A stretch of 64,000 bases of DNA from assembly GCA_002335605.1 (NCBI GenBank), contig BEDY01000001.1, positions 4,331,249 through 4,395,248 of the forward strand. The letters run 5' to 3'. Within the stretch, counting starts at the first letter, position 1, and each line of letters begins with the position of its first letter. This DNA is from Prillingera fragicola. Its lineage: Eukaryota > Basidiomycota > Tremellomycetes > Trichosporonales > Trichosporonaceae. The position numbers and the translations under genes are program-made. Below, piece by piece: positions 23,560 through 36,269 of this stretch. Under the pieces are notes generated by a model, which did not search any database, was not told the DNA's origin, and saw only the letters and a list, made by a program, of their open reading frames with translations.

Positions 23560-24111
23560 TTGAAATTTCTGAAAATTAGCCTGAAACCGAGGCTATTTGA
23601 CCTAACGTCGACGTGCCTTCTCGCTGTGATTGAGCCAACCTTCCTCCCTCACTAGCTGCAGCCGTTCTTGAACTACCGCTCGCCAGTCCCATGGCACAAT
23701 ATGCATGGGAGACGCACAAGGTACGCCAGTACAACACACTACGAGCTACTATGAAGCCCGCAGGCAAAAAGAATTTCATTCCTTGCTTCTTCTTTTGCTC
23801 GCGTTCGATAATTTATAGCGGCATTTGTTGCTTTCTTTCTTCTTCTTCTTTCTCTTCTTTCGTCGTCGTCTTCATGTCTGGCTTTTTGTTGTTTTCGAGA
23901 GGGGTTCACACAGTTATCTCGCCGACTTGTTTTGATGTATGGCTCGCCCACACGCTCAACCAGGAAACGTGGAGGTGAAGCCGCGCCAGAATAAAAAAAT
24001 GTAGGGGAGGCGCTTTTGGTCGGATCAAGAGTCATGTTTCGCATCTATACCGCAATGCAGCGGGGTCGACGGCGAGAAGAGCATGGAACGGTTTTCGATG
24101 AGTGGGGGTGG
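23560..24111. other. Intergenic region
   Basis: Spacer between the tRNA and the 3' end of the GDS1-like gene; includes pyrimidine-rich TTCTTC tracts near 23,840. No gene seen. Confidence 0.5.
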
Positions 24112-27100
24112 CTACTTTGCGCCAATGCTTGCACGGGTGCGGCGCGCGGCGGCTTGGGCAGGTGCCGGCGGTGCGGGTGCCGGCTGCAAAGGTTTGGGGG
24201 CGACCTTGGTCGGCTGGGTACGCGGGCGGCCAGCAGCGCCTGCGCCGCCTGTGCCTGCTGGGGCCGGGGCGACGCGCGGGGGAGCAGGGGCGATGGCCGG
24301 CCGGCCCATGACCTGAGCGGCGACTTGGGGTCCAGTGCTGCCGACGACGACGACGGTGGCACGGCGACGCTTGGGCTGGGGACATCCCTCTGGCTGAGCG
24401 GCCGGCTGGCGAATGAGCGGTCCCTTGGCTGCGGGCAGAGCACGCGCGGTTGCAGGAGCCGATGTGCCGAGCGCAGGGAGGTTGGGCGTCGAGCGCGAGT
24501 TGGCGGCGTTGCCCATCGGCTGGCGCGGGTGCGGCTGGGTGACAAATGGCATGCCGAAGCTCTCGGTCGAGCTGGTGTGGCGAAGCGAAATGCCAGCCAG
24601 CTCCTTGAACAGCTGGAACAAATCCTCGCGGAGAATATTGGCAAGCAGTTTCGAGTCGGGCAGGCCGAGCTTGCGCGCCAACTCGCGCGCCTCGATGAGC
24701 GGGATCCACACGCCGGGGACACCGGGGGCGTGGTGCATGCCCTGCGGGGACACGAGGGGAACGGTGCGGTGCGAGCCGAGGGTGGGCGAGGGAGCGTTGA
24801 GCTGCTCTGCGTGCTGGGCAGGCGGGACGCCGAGGGCCGTCAGCAGGGCCGTGCCGTTGACAAAGTCCGTGTCAAGGCGGCGCAGAACGGTGCACTTGGC
24901 ACCCTTTGGTGCCTCCCAGACGTGCGAGTAGCACGGGAGGTTGTCAATGACACACGCGTCAATGCCAGGCAGGAGACGCTTGGTCGTACCGCTTGGAGTC
25001 GTGGGGCGAGCTGACGACGCCGTGCTCACACCGCTCGACACTGAGGCCACGCTAGGCGACGACGAGCCCGACATGGCAGGTGACGACGTCGTGGTGCGGG
25101 CCACTGGTGAGACGGTGCGCGTTGGTGCAGACGACGCAATCGACGATGGCGCCGAGGACAAGGGCGAGACGCTGGGCCTCGGCACGGCAGCGGACACGGA
25201 CACGGGCACGGGCACCTGCACCGGCGCCGGAGCAGGCGCGAGCGCTGGCACAGGCGTAGCGGGCATCGAAACGGCCTTGGGAGCCAGCGGCGCAGGAGCG
25301 GGCGGGACTGGGGCGGAAGCCTGAGCAGGCGCTGGAGCGATGGGCACCGGCGCTGTTGTCTGTATAGGCGACAGCCTGAGTGAGGCAGTCTGTATAGGCG
25401 ACAGCCTGAGTGCAGCAGGAGCAATCTTCTTCGGCGAAGGCTTGGGTGCAATTGGGACGCGGGCTGGAGCAGACGCTGGTGCGGGCGCAATGGCGACGGG
25501 GGCTGGCGCGATAGCCACGGGGGCTGGCGCGATGGGGACCGGGTGCGATGCGGGAGCTGGGACTGGTGTCGGAGGAGCCGGTGCAGGAGCTGGGGCAGGA
25601 GCTATAGCCACTGGCTGGGGCAGCTGCACTGGTGCCGGCGTCGGTGCTGGCATCGGGGTAGGCTCGATCATCTCGACATCCCCGCCTGCAGCGAGCGGCT
25701 CGAGGGACAGGGCGGCCTGGGCTGCGTCAATCTCGGCAATCTCCGCCTGGGAAAGAACCGTGTCGAGCATCATCATGGTGCCCGACTGCGGGGAGCAAAG
25801 CGCCTTGGGGTCCATGGACATAAGGTACGCTGCAGCCTCGGAGGGGTTGATGGGCATCATCTGCAGTTGGAGCGGGGAGAGGCACGTCGGTGTGTTGAGC
25901 TCGTGGACGCTGTCTGTCGAACCGGCCCATTGCTGCTCGGGCCACGGTGAGGACTGGGGCTCGGCAGGGGTGGACGCGCTGCCGCTGGACGGCACGGGCG
26001 AGGCACTGCCAGACGCAGCAGACGTGGTAGCGGCGGCGTTGGCAAAGGCCTGGCGACAGGCCGTCCAGCGCCTCCGCGCCTCCTCGGCCTCGGCCCGCTT
26101 CTGGGCGCGATGCTGCTCCTCGTGCGCCTCGGCCTCGACGCGCGCGAGCTCGAGCTCGGCGGGACCAATGGCGTCTAGTTCGAGCTCCATCTCGGGCTCA
26201 ATCTCGACAGCCACGGGCTCGGCGTGCACGGGTGAGTCAAGCAGCACAATCTCGGCAGGCGACGACGCAGGCGTGAGAGCGGGCTTGCGCTGGGTCGACC
26301 TGGTGCGACGCGCCGAAGAGCGGAGAGAGCGCTTACGCGTGAGCGGCGGAGGGGTTACTTTGGGAATCGGTGTAAACGTCGCGGGGATGAAGGGATTGTT
26401 GACGCCGATACCGCTCCAGCTTCCACTGACGCTTCCTGGTGCACTGCGAGCTTGGCGAGGACCACGGCCGCGGTGAGGGGTACGCTCCTGCTTGACTACC
26501 GGCAGCCAGTCGTCGAGCTCCTCCATCTTGATGCTCTCTGGGCCAAGCAGGAACTCGCCCGTGTGGTCGTAGTCGTCCTCGAGCTCAAACGAGGGCAGCT
26601 CGGACGACCCCGACAGCGGCGACTGGGTAGAGAGACTCGACTCGCGGGAAGCCTGGAAGAGCAGCGTGGCGGGGTCGTCGGCGTCGGGTTCCGTCGAGCT
26701 CGTAGCCGCTGGCGAGGGGTAGTAGTCTTCTGGCTCCTGCTTGATATGCAGGTGGGCGGCGTGAGCAGCCTCGCGCGCCCACTCGGCGGTCTGGAGCTGA
26801 GTCTGGAGCTGCCTGTCGCGCTCGGGCGTGTTGACCTCGCCCGTGGGCGGGGAGGCGAGATCGCCACCAAAGTCTGAAAAGGACTCTTCAGCATGCACCG
26901 GCAGCTGGCCCGACTCGTCGAGCCACGACTCGTCCTCGCCCGCAGGCATGTCGACGTCCATCTCCATGCTGCGCGATTCCAGGTCTCGCTGCGTGCGCAA
27001 AAAGTGCGTGGGGCTCGTCTCGGGGCCGAAGGGGGGAAGGGCACGACCGGCCATGCTGGGTGACGAGACAGGGCTGGAGAGGGCCCACGCAGGCAGGGCT

Positions 27101-28962
27101 GCGGGACACGCGGCCGACTTGAGCTTGCCCTGGAACACGGCGGCGGCTGTCGCTGTGGACGAGCTGTCGGCCACGCTCGAAGTATCCGAAGGCGCGGGAC
27201 AGTTGTCGAGCTGGTTAAAGTATGCGTCGACCGGTGGGGTCGACTCGGCCTCGTAAGGGAACAACTCGCGCATGGCGTTGGTAGCGGCCGAGAGCTTTGG
27301 GTCGTCGTCCTGCATCCACGAGCTGGTCATGAGCGTGTCGTCGTCGTCGGCGCGGATCATGATGCCCGAGCTCGTGCCCCAGTCTGGGTCGCGCATCTCG
27401 TCGTCCTCGCTGCTGCTGCTCGTCTCCATCTCCATGGCTTGCACCTCGTCGGCCTCGGCACTGCGGCGGGCTCCCCAGATGGTGTTATCCAGAGAGTGCA
27501 CAGGGAACGGCGACGTGTGCTGCGGCGGCAAGGGGACGGCGACAGGGGTGGGCGAGAAGAAGAGCTCGTTGAAGGGCGAATGCGCCGGGCGCACGTGCGG
27601 GTGGTAGCGCGTGCCGGCGCCGATTGCGACGGGTGGCAAGACGATCCGGCGGGGCTGCTGGGGCAGCCTGCGTTGCGATCCTCCGTCCGCGTCCGAGTCT
27701 GACGAGCTGTCGTCCGACGAGTCGAGCACGTTGGACTTGCGGCGGCGGCGCGGCGTCGAAGCGGCTGGGGTGCATGGTGTGAATGGCGTGGGAATGGCCG
27801 ACGACTCGACTGTCATGCTGCGCGAGGATCCGCGGCTGCTTGACGGCGCGGCATCGCTCTCGTCGTCCTCCGGTGGTGGCGACTGTGCTGAGGCTGCTGC
27901 GGGTGACGTCGCTGCGGTGGTAGCCGATATTCGCAACTTTATCCTGGGAACGGCCGCGGCGGTACTGCTGTCTGTCGTGGGAGTGGACTCCTTTTTGAGC
28001 TTTGAACGCTTTTCGTCGCTGCCGCGCTTTGACTTGACTGCTTTGGGCTTTGGAGCTGCCGGTTTGCGGACCGGAGCCTTGGGGACGACGATGCCGTTGA
28101 AAGGGTTGCGCCACTTTGCGCGCCCCACGTCGTGAGCGAGGAACCATACGGGTCCCTTTGGCCGTGCTGGGCCCTTGAACGCGTCTGGGTGAAGCGCGGG
28201 TCCGAGCACTGCCTCGGCAGTGGATCCAGACAGCTGGTACTTGGCAACGACGGGCTTGCGCGCCGGCGATGCCTTTGCGCAGCGCGACTGGTGCATGCGG
28301 ATCGCGTTGGCAATCATGGTGGCGGGAGCGACGGCGACAGAGGGCGGCCTCAGCCAGCCGCGCTCAAACGCGATGGAAGCAAGCTCGTCGGGTGACAGGG
28401 CGACATTTCCCTGCAAGTGTCAGCTACTACTGTGCTGCACAAAGCGGTCATGACTCACCATTACAGCACATGCGCCGCAGACAGCCATGAGCACCTCGTC
28501 GGCCTCGTCCTCTTCAGTGATCCCGCACTGCTCCTTGCCTCCAAAGTCCTGCGGGTAGGGGCACGATTGCCGCTCCCTTTGCTGATGCGAGTTTCGGAGG
28601 CCGTGCGCCTTTGGCTCGACATGGTTCTTTGGCGCCGCGCGCGACGACGACGACGGCAACGGCGGTGTCGCTGCCGGCGGGTTGGGGTCCGCCGGTGTCA
28701 AAGGGCCCGCCGAGCTGGTAGGCGTAGCAGGCGTCGATGCAGCCGCGATGCTGCGGCGCGACGAGCGAGTCGACTGGCGCAAGGGGCGTGACGGTCCGGC
28801 ACCGGGCGTAGTCGCCACCGACCCGCTGCTGGAGCCAGCAACAGCGTTTCCGCCGCTGCCGTCGACAGCTCCAGCAGCGGCTGCAGTTGATGAGCGCGAC
28901 ACGGGCGTGGTTGAAGTCGCTGAAGAGTTGGCGTTCGCGGCGGGCCTCGCAGGGCGGGCCAT
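24112..28962 (-). CDS. GDS1-like nuclear protein with APSES/KilA-N-type C-terminal domain
   Basis: Two exons, 28962-28459 and 28410-24112, give about 1,600 residues from the first in-frame ATG; the frame stays open 37 codons further upstream without an ATG, so an extra 5' exon is possible. A winged-helix-like segment follows the intron (SPDELASIAFERGWLRPP, then ATMIANAIRMH), as in fungal GDS1 proteins. The middle is long, Pro/Ala/Ser/acidic and probably disordered, with a PAPAP-type stretch. Near residues 1310-1450 an APSES/KilA-N-like DNA-binding region is seen (VLRRLDTDFVNGTALL; GVWIPLIEARELARKLGL). The C-terminus is Ala/Pro/Arg-rich. It is probably a nuclear transcription or chromatin regulator; targets are unknown. 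Confidence is high for a gene and good for both domains by motif. Confidence 0.88.
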
Positions 28963-31239
28963 ACCGCGATCGAGCAACTGGGAGAAAGGGCTACCGCCGC
29001 GGTGGTGCTGGTGGTGCTCGTCGTTCTCGGTCGTTGGAGGCCGGGGGGAGGGGTCGAGGAGGTGGGTATGCACCAGCGGTGCCAGTGGGAACTGGCGTTG
29101 CTACTGGCTGTTGGTGGGAGGGTTTGATGGAGCCAGCTGGTAGGGAGCGGTATGCAGTTTGATGTGAGACGTAGTGTGCAATGCCAGAAAGGAAAAGAGC
29201 AAAACTGCCTGTGAGAACTGGTGGTGGCCAGTGACAGGGGCGACGACTGCTGCAACGGTGGCGATGAAAAAACCCGGGTCGGCCGCGTCGGCACCGAGGT
29301 CTCGATCAGTCCTTTGTCGCGTCACACGTCCAACAAGGCAGCGCGAGGCAGCGATGCAGGGAGCAACAGCTGCCTGGTGACTCGAACGGAATGAGCCACG
29401 GAATGCCGGGGCTGCGGTCGTGGCGAGTGCGAGTGTCGTCCCGAGACTGTCGATGCAAAGGGATGTGATCGATCCACCAAAGTGTCCGCGTTTTGAAAGA
29501 CAATAGTCCTTTTTCCAGCCGTATGCGCGCTGCTGCCCAACAAAGGGAGAGTGCGCTAAACCAAGGAGGGTGCTGTGCGACAGAGCCAGGTCGGAGTGCA
29601 AGCAAGCAACGAGGTGGTGGTGGCTTGCGACTGTTGTTGACTTGCTGACTGTGTGGGGCTGAGGCTGGAACTAGTGGTCTGTGCGAGCAGAAACACCTGT
29701 TCACGAGCACAGCAATATGCTTTTGGCTGGAAGGGGAAGAAGGAACAATGGCAAAAGCACACGCAGAAGGGTGTGTGTGAGCCGTTTTCGAAGGAGGAAG
29801 GAGGGAAGGCCGCTGGGGGACAAGGAAAGGGAGCTCGAGCGTGCGTGTGAGAGTGGGTTGTCGTTACAGGCTGCGAAAGCTAGCGGTCCAGAGGGGGGAG
29901 AGGCGGAGCGGAGGGGAGGGAGAGGAAGAGGAGGGGAGTGCCGAGGGGGGAAGGGGTCGGCAGTCGATTTTGTGGTGCGTGGATAGAGGGTGGTTGTGGT
30001 TGAGGTGTGTGATTTGAGGAGAGAAAGAGAATGCAGGATTGATGAGTAGGCGGTGGGGGTGCGGCTGCCCTCGGCTGCGGGTAGCACGCTCACTGGCGGA
30101 GTAGGAGGGGGAGCAGCCAGGTGCGGGCCGGCTGCGTTCGGAGTAAAAGGGGCAGAGAGAGTCAAGAGAGTTGTGACTGGACAGTGGTACAGTGGTGGTG
30201 GTAGTGCATCCTTTGGGTGCAGTCTTCCCTGAAACTCTGTTTCCATTCTCTCTTCTTGGAGCTGCGAGTTGTGCCCATTCACTCATAATGAACCCATGCT
30301 TGCTTTCGAGGTGTGACGCATGCTTACACTCGTCCTGCTCTCGAACGCCACGACGTGCAGCGCGTGCAGCAGCAGACGAGGGGTCAGGTTCTGGATTTCT
30401 CAGAGCAGGACGAAATGAAAAATGAACTTGCATCGGCTTCCCTGGAGTGGCAGTGGTCGTCTTCCCTCTCCTCTGATGCCTTCCCTCCTACTCTCTTACA
30501 CGATTGGATTCTACTGACTGCTATCCTCCTCTTCCTTGCTCCTGCTGCCTGGAAATAATGCTCCCTGAAGCTCTATATATCATGCCGTCCTGAGAACATC
30601 GACATCCCCTTCAGCCCCCAGCTAACATTTCGGCGTGCAACACGGCACGACCCAGCAAGGCCAGCAATCCGCGGCCATTTAGCAAAGAACAAGAATGTGA
30701 GAGCGCAAGAACAGAGGCTCAGAGATGTCAATGATGGCCAGGATCCCTGAAGTGACGGAGCCTACGTGTCATCAGTCGTCGCGCTCATGCTTCCTGCACC
30801 GTGTCAAACTCATACTCCCGTAAAACGTCACTGGCGTCACCCAAGGCCCCACACATTACGCAGATCTCAGAGTCTTTAGCCTTTAGACTTGATCGCACGC
30901 ACGCACGCAAGCATGCACTCCTCCGGCCTCCGGCCTGCTAGACTCATTGTTCGGCCTGGGCCGCCTCCTTGCTGGAGGCAGCTGCCGGGCTCACTTGCTC
31001 GGCGGAGCTAGTCGTGGCATTCGGCCATGGTGCATCGCCGAGGGTTGGTTAGTGCTAAAGACCCTCGCTTAGCTGGTCAGCTCTCACGCACCACACCTCC
31101 ACTCTGCTGCTACCGATCCCGACGGTTTGCACCTGGTCCTTCCCAGCTCTCACGCAGCAGTGAGTTGCTCCCGTCACCATCTGTTATCTCTATGAAATGG
31201 CTGCATGCACTCTAACCGCCCGACTGTGGCTCTTTTTGC
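28963..31239. other. Long region upstream of the GDS1-like gene
   Basis: About 2.3 kb with low-complexity purine-rich stretches (29,880-29,960) and C/T-rich mirror sequence on the minus strand, typical of a long promoter and 5' untranslated leader of a fungal regulator gene. Overlapping chance frames on both strands lack domain signatures. No RNA gene recognised. Confidence 0.5.
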
Positions 31240-32831
31240 TCACTCTGCCTTAAAGTCGCCCTTTGCTGCCGCGACGGTTCCCTCGCCAATCGAGGCCCAC
31301 AGGAAGCAAAAGAGCATAAACGCAGCACTGGTGGTGATCGCGCCAGCGTAGAAGGGGTACGCGCCGACAATGAACCGCGGGTGCTCGTCGTGGCGGAGGG
31401 GCACGACCGAAGCCTTGTCCGCAGTGTTGAGGTAGCTCCATCCTGGGCGCCAGTACGAGACGACAAACTTGAACACGCCGTGGCGGTCCGGAGCACGGAA
31501 CGAGGTGCTGTACGTTGCGTCCGAGCCAGTGGTCGAAGTCTTGACCAGGGCGGTACGGATGTGCGGGTCCAGCATCGTGAACTCGAGCTGCAGGTCGTCG
31601 GCAGCAAATGGCTTCCAGGACGAGGTGCCGTTGGCACTAGTCTCGTGCTGTGCGAGGGTGATGCTGTACGACTGTAGAGGTGGTACAGCGGCGAGGCGGC
31701 GTAGAGGAATGTGAATAGCAGAGGCAATATCAAGAGAGAGAAGAGAGCAAATGTCAGCAAAGTCATGCACATCTCACGCTTCAAGCCACTCACGACCTCG
31801 TCCTTTTTGCGGTACACCTCACGGGGCTCGGTCTCTCCCTCACGGTGGTGATGCGTCTTGACGACACGCACAACACCAGTCTCCTGGAAGAGCCACTTTG
31901 TCAAGTCTTCAATCACAGCGCGGTTGCCAGTCTCCTTGCCATCGAGCTTCTTACCCCACCATGAGTCGGCGAGCATCTCGGGGCTACCGACAAAGCCAAC
32001 GCGAACATTCTCGCGGTTCTGCATAGCAGCGACGACAGTGACGCGCTCGCCCGCGAGCGCAATCTCCTGGCCATTCTTCGCAGGGGTGGCCGGCGCACCA
32101 GTCTTGTCAGCCACGTAGCTTCCCGCGGGGGCGCGGAGGACGTCGATGAGGAACGGGTTCTCGCCGGTAGCGAAGCCGGTGCCCGAGGGGAAGACGACGG
32201 GGCCGGCGGCGCTGCGCGTCGCGTCCGAGAGCAACGGCGCAGGGCCGACAAGCTGATCCTGCGCAAGCACGACCTCGTCGTCGTTTCCGCCTGCGACGTG
32301 CGAAAAGGCGTCAACAAGCTGGAAGCCCGCGGGGGGAGCCTGGATGTCGTACTGCGCGAGCGTGTCGCGCTGCTGCTCGGTGAGGCTCGACGAGAGAATG
32401 TGAAGTGTGTTCAGGTGCGATGCCTGGTGGCGCAGGATGGCCTGGGGAGTAAACTCCTTGTTGAACTCTGGGAGTGTCAGTTTTTTGCCAGAGGTGTAGC
32501 AAGACGCACTCGTTGCCTCGGGCGCAAAGAGGATCAGGTGGTCGTACAGCGCCTCGTCAAACGAGTCGAGAAAGGTTGTCGGCGCAGTGGGTGCGCTGAA
32601 CGTGAGCTCAAAGCCGCGGTCTGGACGTCAGCGTTTGTTCTGCAGCTTTCATTGTCAGCTCATAGTAGGCTACTCACCTTCGAGCGAAGCAAAGAAGCGC
32701 GAGTATGTTGTCCTGTCATACTTGTCGTCGAGGACAACGAGGACGCGGTCACCGGTGGATGAGCGAGCGAACGCTGGAGCCACGAGCGCGAGGAGGGGGA
32801 TGAGCGGGGTGAGGAGTGCAGAGGCGCGCAT
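31240..32831 (-). CDS. WBP1: Oligosaccharyltransferase 48-kDa subunit (WBP1/OST48)
   Basis: Four exons (32831-32678, 32620-32510, 32467-31794, 31671-31240) give 456 residues, the usual length. It is an essential subunit of the ER oligosaccharyltransferase that transfers glycans from dolichol diphosphate to Asn of nascent proteins. A signal peptide covers residues 1-22. The lumenal domain begins with the conserved GDRVLVVLDDKYD and carries the GENPFLIDVLRAP and DRHGVFKFVVSYWRPGWSYL blocks. One transmembrane helix lies near the C-terminus (AGAITTSAAFMLFCFLWASI), followed by a very short cytosolic tail ending in KAE. The last intron is 122 nt, longer than most here. It is transcribed divergently from TSR2 across a 385-nt promoter. 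Confidence 0.96.
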
Positions 32832-33216
32832 CGCTGCTCTCTCTCTTGTATGGGTGATTTTGGGGGGTTAGAGAAAGGGGTGAGCAAGTCACAACAGTAG
32901 CAGTCTCGATGTGGACAGCGGGTGGTCGTGGTGGACGTGGCTGACACGCGCAGCTAGAGGAGGAAGGTGGAGGCAAGTGCCACAGCCACGTGGCGAATCA
33001 AAACGCCGAGACTGTGCCTGGCTCCTGGTGGTGGCGACTACAGACTGAGATTTTGAGGCAGCGAGGTGGAGGTCATCTGTCTCGTGTTGCTGCAACCTCC
33101 GAGAACTAGTCATCCACCTTCCATCCCTCGCACCTCATTCACCCTCCTCTGGCTTATATCTAACCCCCACTCTTTCTTCTCTCTCAAGCTACTCCCAAAC
33201 ACACATCACATCCAGC
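32832..33216. promoter_or_regulatory. Shared promoter region, WBP1 / TSR2
   Basis: A 385-nt spacer between two divergent starts. C/T-rich tracts precede each ATG; no clear TATA box, as usual for housekeeping genes. Confidence 0.6.
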
Positions 33217-33837
33217 ATGTCCGACATGGCCCCCGAGATCCTCCTCTTTGCCCGCGGCCTCGTCGCCCTCCTCGACCTCTGGCCAGCACTCACAATCGCC
33301 GTCCGCGAGGGTTGGGGCGGACCCGACTCGGCTGAAAAGAAGACCTGGCTCGCATCCGAGATTATCGACCACTTTGAGGCCAACGCAAAGTACAGCGAGG
33401 CCACACCTCGCGCCGTCGACCCTGCCTCGGCGGCCGACCCTCCCCTCGACCAGGACCAGCTCGCCGACATGCTCGAGCAGATCATGGTGGACGAGTTTGA
33501 GGCCCAGATCGAGGACGGCAGTATTGATCCTGTTGCCGCCGACATTGCGCGGTTGTGGAAGGACATTGTCGCTCCCGGTGAGCGCACCGCTGAGGAGACT
33601 GTGAGCGCGCTCGAGCGCAAGTCGGCCGAGGTCAACAAGAAGGGCGTCCAGGCCCAGAGCGGCGGTGGGGGCGGTGATGTCGACGAGGACGGAAACCAGT
33701 GGGAAAGCGACAGTGAGGACGACGACGAGGAGGACGAGGCCCCCCAGCTGGTTGAGCGCGCACCAAAGGAGCGCCAGGAGCCTGTCGTTGATGACGACGG
33801 GTTCGAGCTCGTTCAGAAGAAGGGCGGCCGCCGTTAG
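33217..33837 (+). CDS. TSR2: Pre-rRNA processing protein TSR2
   Basis: Intronless gene of 206 residues, normal for the family. TSR2 is the dedicated chaperone (escortin) of ribosomal protein eS26 and is needed for 20S pre-rRNA maturation to 18S. The N-terminal TSR2 helical domain is recognisable (FARGLVALLDLWPALTIAV, then GWGG and MVDEFEAQIEDGS), and a strongly acidic C-terminal tract follows (ESDSEDDDEEDE), as in the yeast and human proteins, ending in a short basic FELVQKKGGRR. The start is the first ATG after the C-rich leader. Confidence 0.96.
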   Translation: MSDMAPEILLFARGLVALLDLWPALTIAVREGWGGPDSAEKKTWLASEIIDHFEANAKYSEATPRAVDPASAADPPLDQDQLADMLEQIMVDEFEAQIEDGSIDPVAADIARLWKDIVAPGERTAEETVSALERKSAEVNKKGVQAQSGGGGGDVDEDGNQWESDSEDDDEEDEAPQLVERAPKERQEPVVDDDGFELVQKKGGRR

Positions 33838-34775
33838 ACCGTCTATGGACTTGAACTCTATTATGTCCCACACACAATCTTATCAACACAGTCACCGACC
33901 TACTCAAAAGTACGCCCGGCCGTACGCGCCATGGCCCTAGCCTACCGGCCTTATTGTCTGCCACCCCGCATAGTATACCAACAGCAATGCATCGCCTCGT
34001 AATGCACCGCCTCGTGTTGTGTTTCTTGCAGCTCGCATTGTCTGATCTCAGGATTGACATAGCATTGGTACTAACCAGAGACTGAGACAGGGTTGAAGGT
34101 GTTGCTGACGTGCACCCCGTGACTGATTTGCCGTGGCGGTGGACGGCGGACGGGGACTGTGGCCGCCGGGCTTGGCTTCTGATGGACCCCGATCCGTGTA
34201 CCAGGTGGGCTGACCTTCGGCCGGCGAACCTTTGGAGGGCGTGAGTATGCATGTAAGCTCTGGGGTGCAGGCTGTCACAGCCCTTTGTCTGGCAGTGACT
34301 AACATGACAAAGGACATTTCGTTCCTAGCCACTTGCCAGGTGCCTCTTAAAGAATGGCGTCGCATCTTTGTATACATGTAGCCCAGAGCCGAATAACCTC
34401 TCTTTTCCCCTCGTACAGGACAACATGCATTGCTGCTGTGCTCCAGCCCTGCGTCACCACCCAGGCAGGCAACGCGGTGTGGGATAGTATTAGGACAATG
34501 ACCTTCAATTTCCTATTCATTCCATCCTAATGCCTTGTCGTAAAAAGCTAATCTATTCCTCTACGGCTGAAGAGTTGTTACGTAATGTCATGTTCAACTA
34601 CGTCGTCGTGCCCTGCCCATGTTCTGCTTGTCAGTCATCTTTCACTTCTATCTTTCCATTCACCAACCACGGCTCACAAAGCTCATTGACACTCTCCCAC
34701 TCGTTGAACTCATCCCTGCTGCCAACTCCAACGACCGATCCACTCCACTCCTTGCATCCCATCCCCCCAACACCC
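33838..34775. other. Intergenic, TSR2 to PIS1
   Basis: About 940 nt holding the TSR2 3' region and the PIS1 promoter and leader. Nothing else recognised. Confidence 0.55.
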
Positions 34776-36269
34776 ATGCCGACAACGCGCTCTCAACGCA
34801 CGAGCAACGAATCATCCCCTGCCCCCAGGTCTCGCACCCCGCTCAACGCCAACGCAGTGGGCAACGCAAACTCGACCGCCGTCGCAGGAGGATCTACAAC
34901 CATGAGGCAACGCCAAGGAAGCCGGAGCCGCACCATTGACGATGTCTATGATGCCAAATAGTGAATTTTGAGATTACGCGGCCAACCCCGTCGCGTGAGC
35001 TGATATGGAGGATTCTTGTGCTGACAGATACAGTGCTGTGGATCTTGCGTGAGTGTGCCATGGCGCTCAATGCTGGCAGGCGCGCAGGAATGCGAGTCTG
35101 CAGACGTGCCCGCGACGTTTGGTTTGGCTACAGGACTTCTGCTAACCGTCGTCTTTCTTATCAGAACAACTACGTGAGTCTACAGATCCGCGGCTCGGCG
35201 ATCTATCGTCCAGAGCCTCGGTCTTAACGTGGCCTTGCACCGCACATGCTCACACCCGTCAGCGTTGACGAGAATGTGTTCCTCTTCGTCCCCAACCTCA
35301 TCGGCTACACCCGAGTCATCCTCGCTGGCATCAGTCTCTACTTGATGCCCACGGCGCCACTGCTCTGCACGGCAGTGTACGGCGCAAGCGCTCTGCTTGA
35401 TGCTGTCGACGGCCTGGCGGCGCGCAAGTTCAAGCAAGAGTCCAAGTTTGGCGCCGTGCTCGACATGGTCACGGACCGCTGCACCACCGCGTGTTTGCTC
35501 GCGTTCTTGTTCATGATCTACCACCACGACTATCCAAATGGTGCTCTCATCTTCCAGTTTCTCATTGCGCTCGACTTTTCGAGCCACTGGATCCACATGT
35601 ACTCGTGAGTGTCGCCGGCGAGCACAGTGCCACGGCTTGCCGCTGACATACCAGGTCGCTCGTTACCGGTGCCTCAAGCCATAAGACCGTCCAGGCGGAC
35701 GTCTCGCGCATTCTTGCTCTTTACTACACCAACAAGGTGGGTCGGGATTGGCTGCGGGCTGCTCTGCGTGTGGCACCTCGGCAATCGTAACGCACATTCT
35801 GACACCTCTCCAGACAGTCCTGTTTCTCTTCTGCTTCTGCAACGAGCTCTTCTTTGTTGCTCTCTATTTGAACGCTCTCATCCACACGCCCATCTTCGCC
35901 AGCGGCGCACTCTGGGGCGTCACCTGGCCCCAGGTGCTCTGCGCCATCAACTTTCCCTTGTGCTTTGGCAAGCAGATTATCAGCATTGTGCAGTTCTGGA
36001 AGGCCAGCAAGATTGTGAGTACTCGAGAGCGAGAAAGGGCAAGTCGCCGCGTGTGCTCGGCACGGGTGCGTTGCATGCTGTGTGCTGCGATCGCTCAGCG
36101 ATAGCAACGGCTATTCTTGTCCCAGAAGCCTTCTCCTGCACGATATCCCTCAGTGCTGACATTACAGCTGGTCGGTATCGACCTCATGGAGCGCAAGGCC
36201 GCGCGTAACTCGGAGGCGCGCAAGGCTGCTTCCGCTGCTTCGCGCGCGCAGCCCGCCATAATCGACTAG
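34776..36269 (+). CDS. PIS1: Phosphatidylinositol synthase
   Basis: Seven exons (34776-34960, 35034-35048, 35165-35173, 35263-35604, 35655-35736, 35814-36014, 36168-36269) give 311 residues. The enzyme joins CDP-diacylglycerol and myo-inositol to make phosphatidylinositol in the ER membrane. The CDP-alcohol phosphotransferase signature is complete: DAVDGLAAR followed by FGAVLDMVTD (D-G-x2-A-R-x8-G-x3-D-x3-D). Several transmembrane helices surround it. The first about 60 residues are a Ser/Arg/Asn-rich cytosolic tail. Exons 2 and 3 are only 15 and 9 nt; the chosen borders keep the frame and give good donor, branch and acceptor sites, but these two need transcript proof. Exons 4-7 are secure. 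Confidence 0.9.

Noticed and set aside
25340..26476. Gly/Ala-rich 378-codon frame opposite the GDS1-like gene
   Set aside because: Low-complexity complement of the Pro/Ala-rich tract in the real gene.
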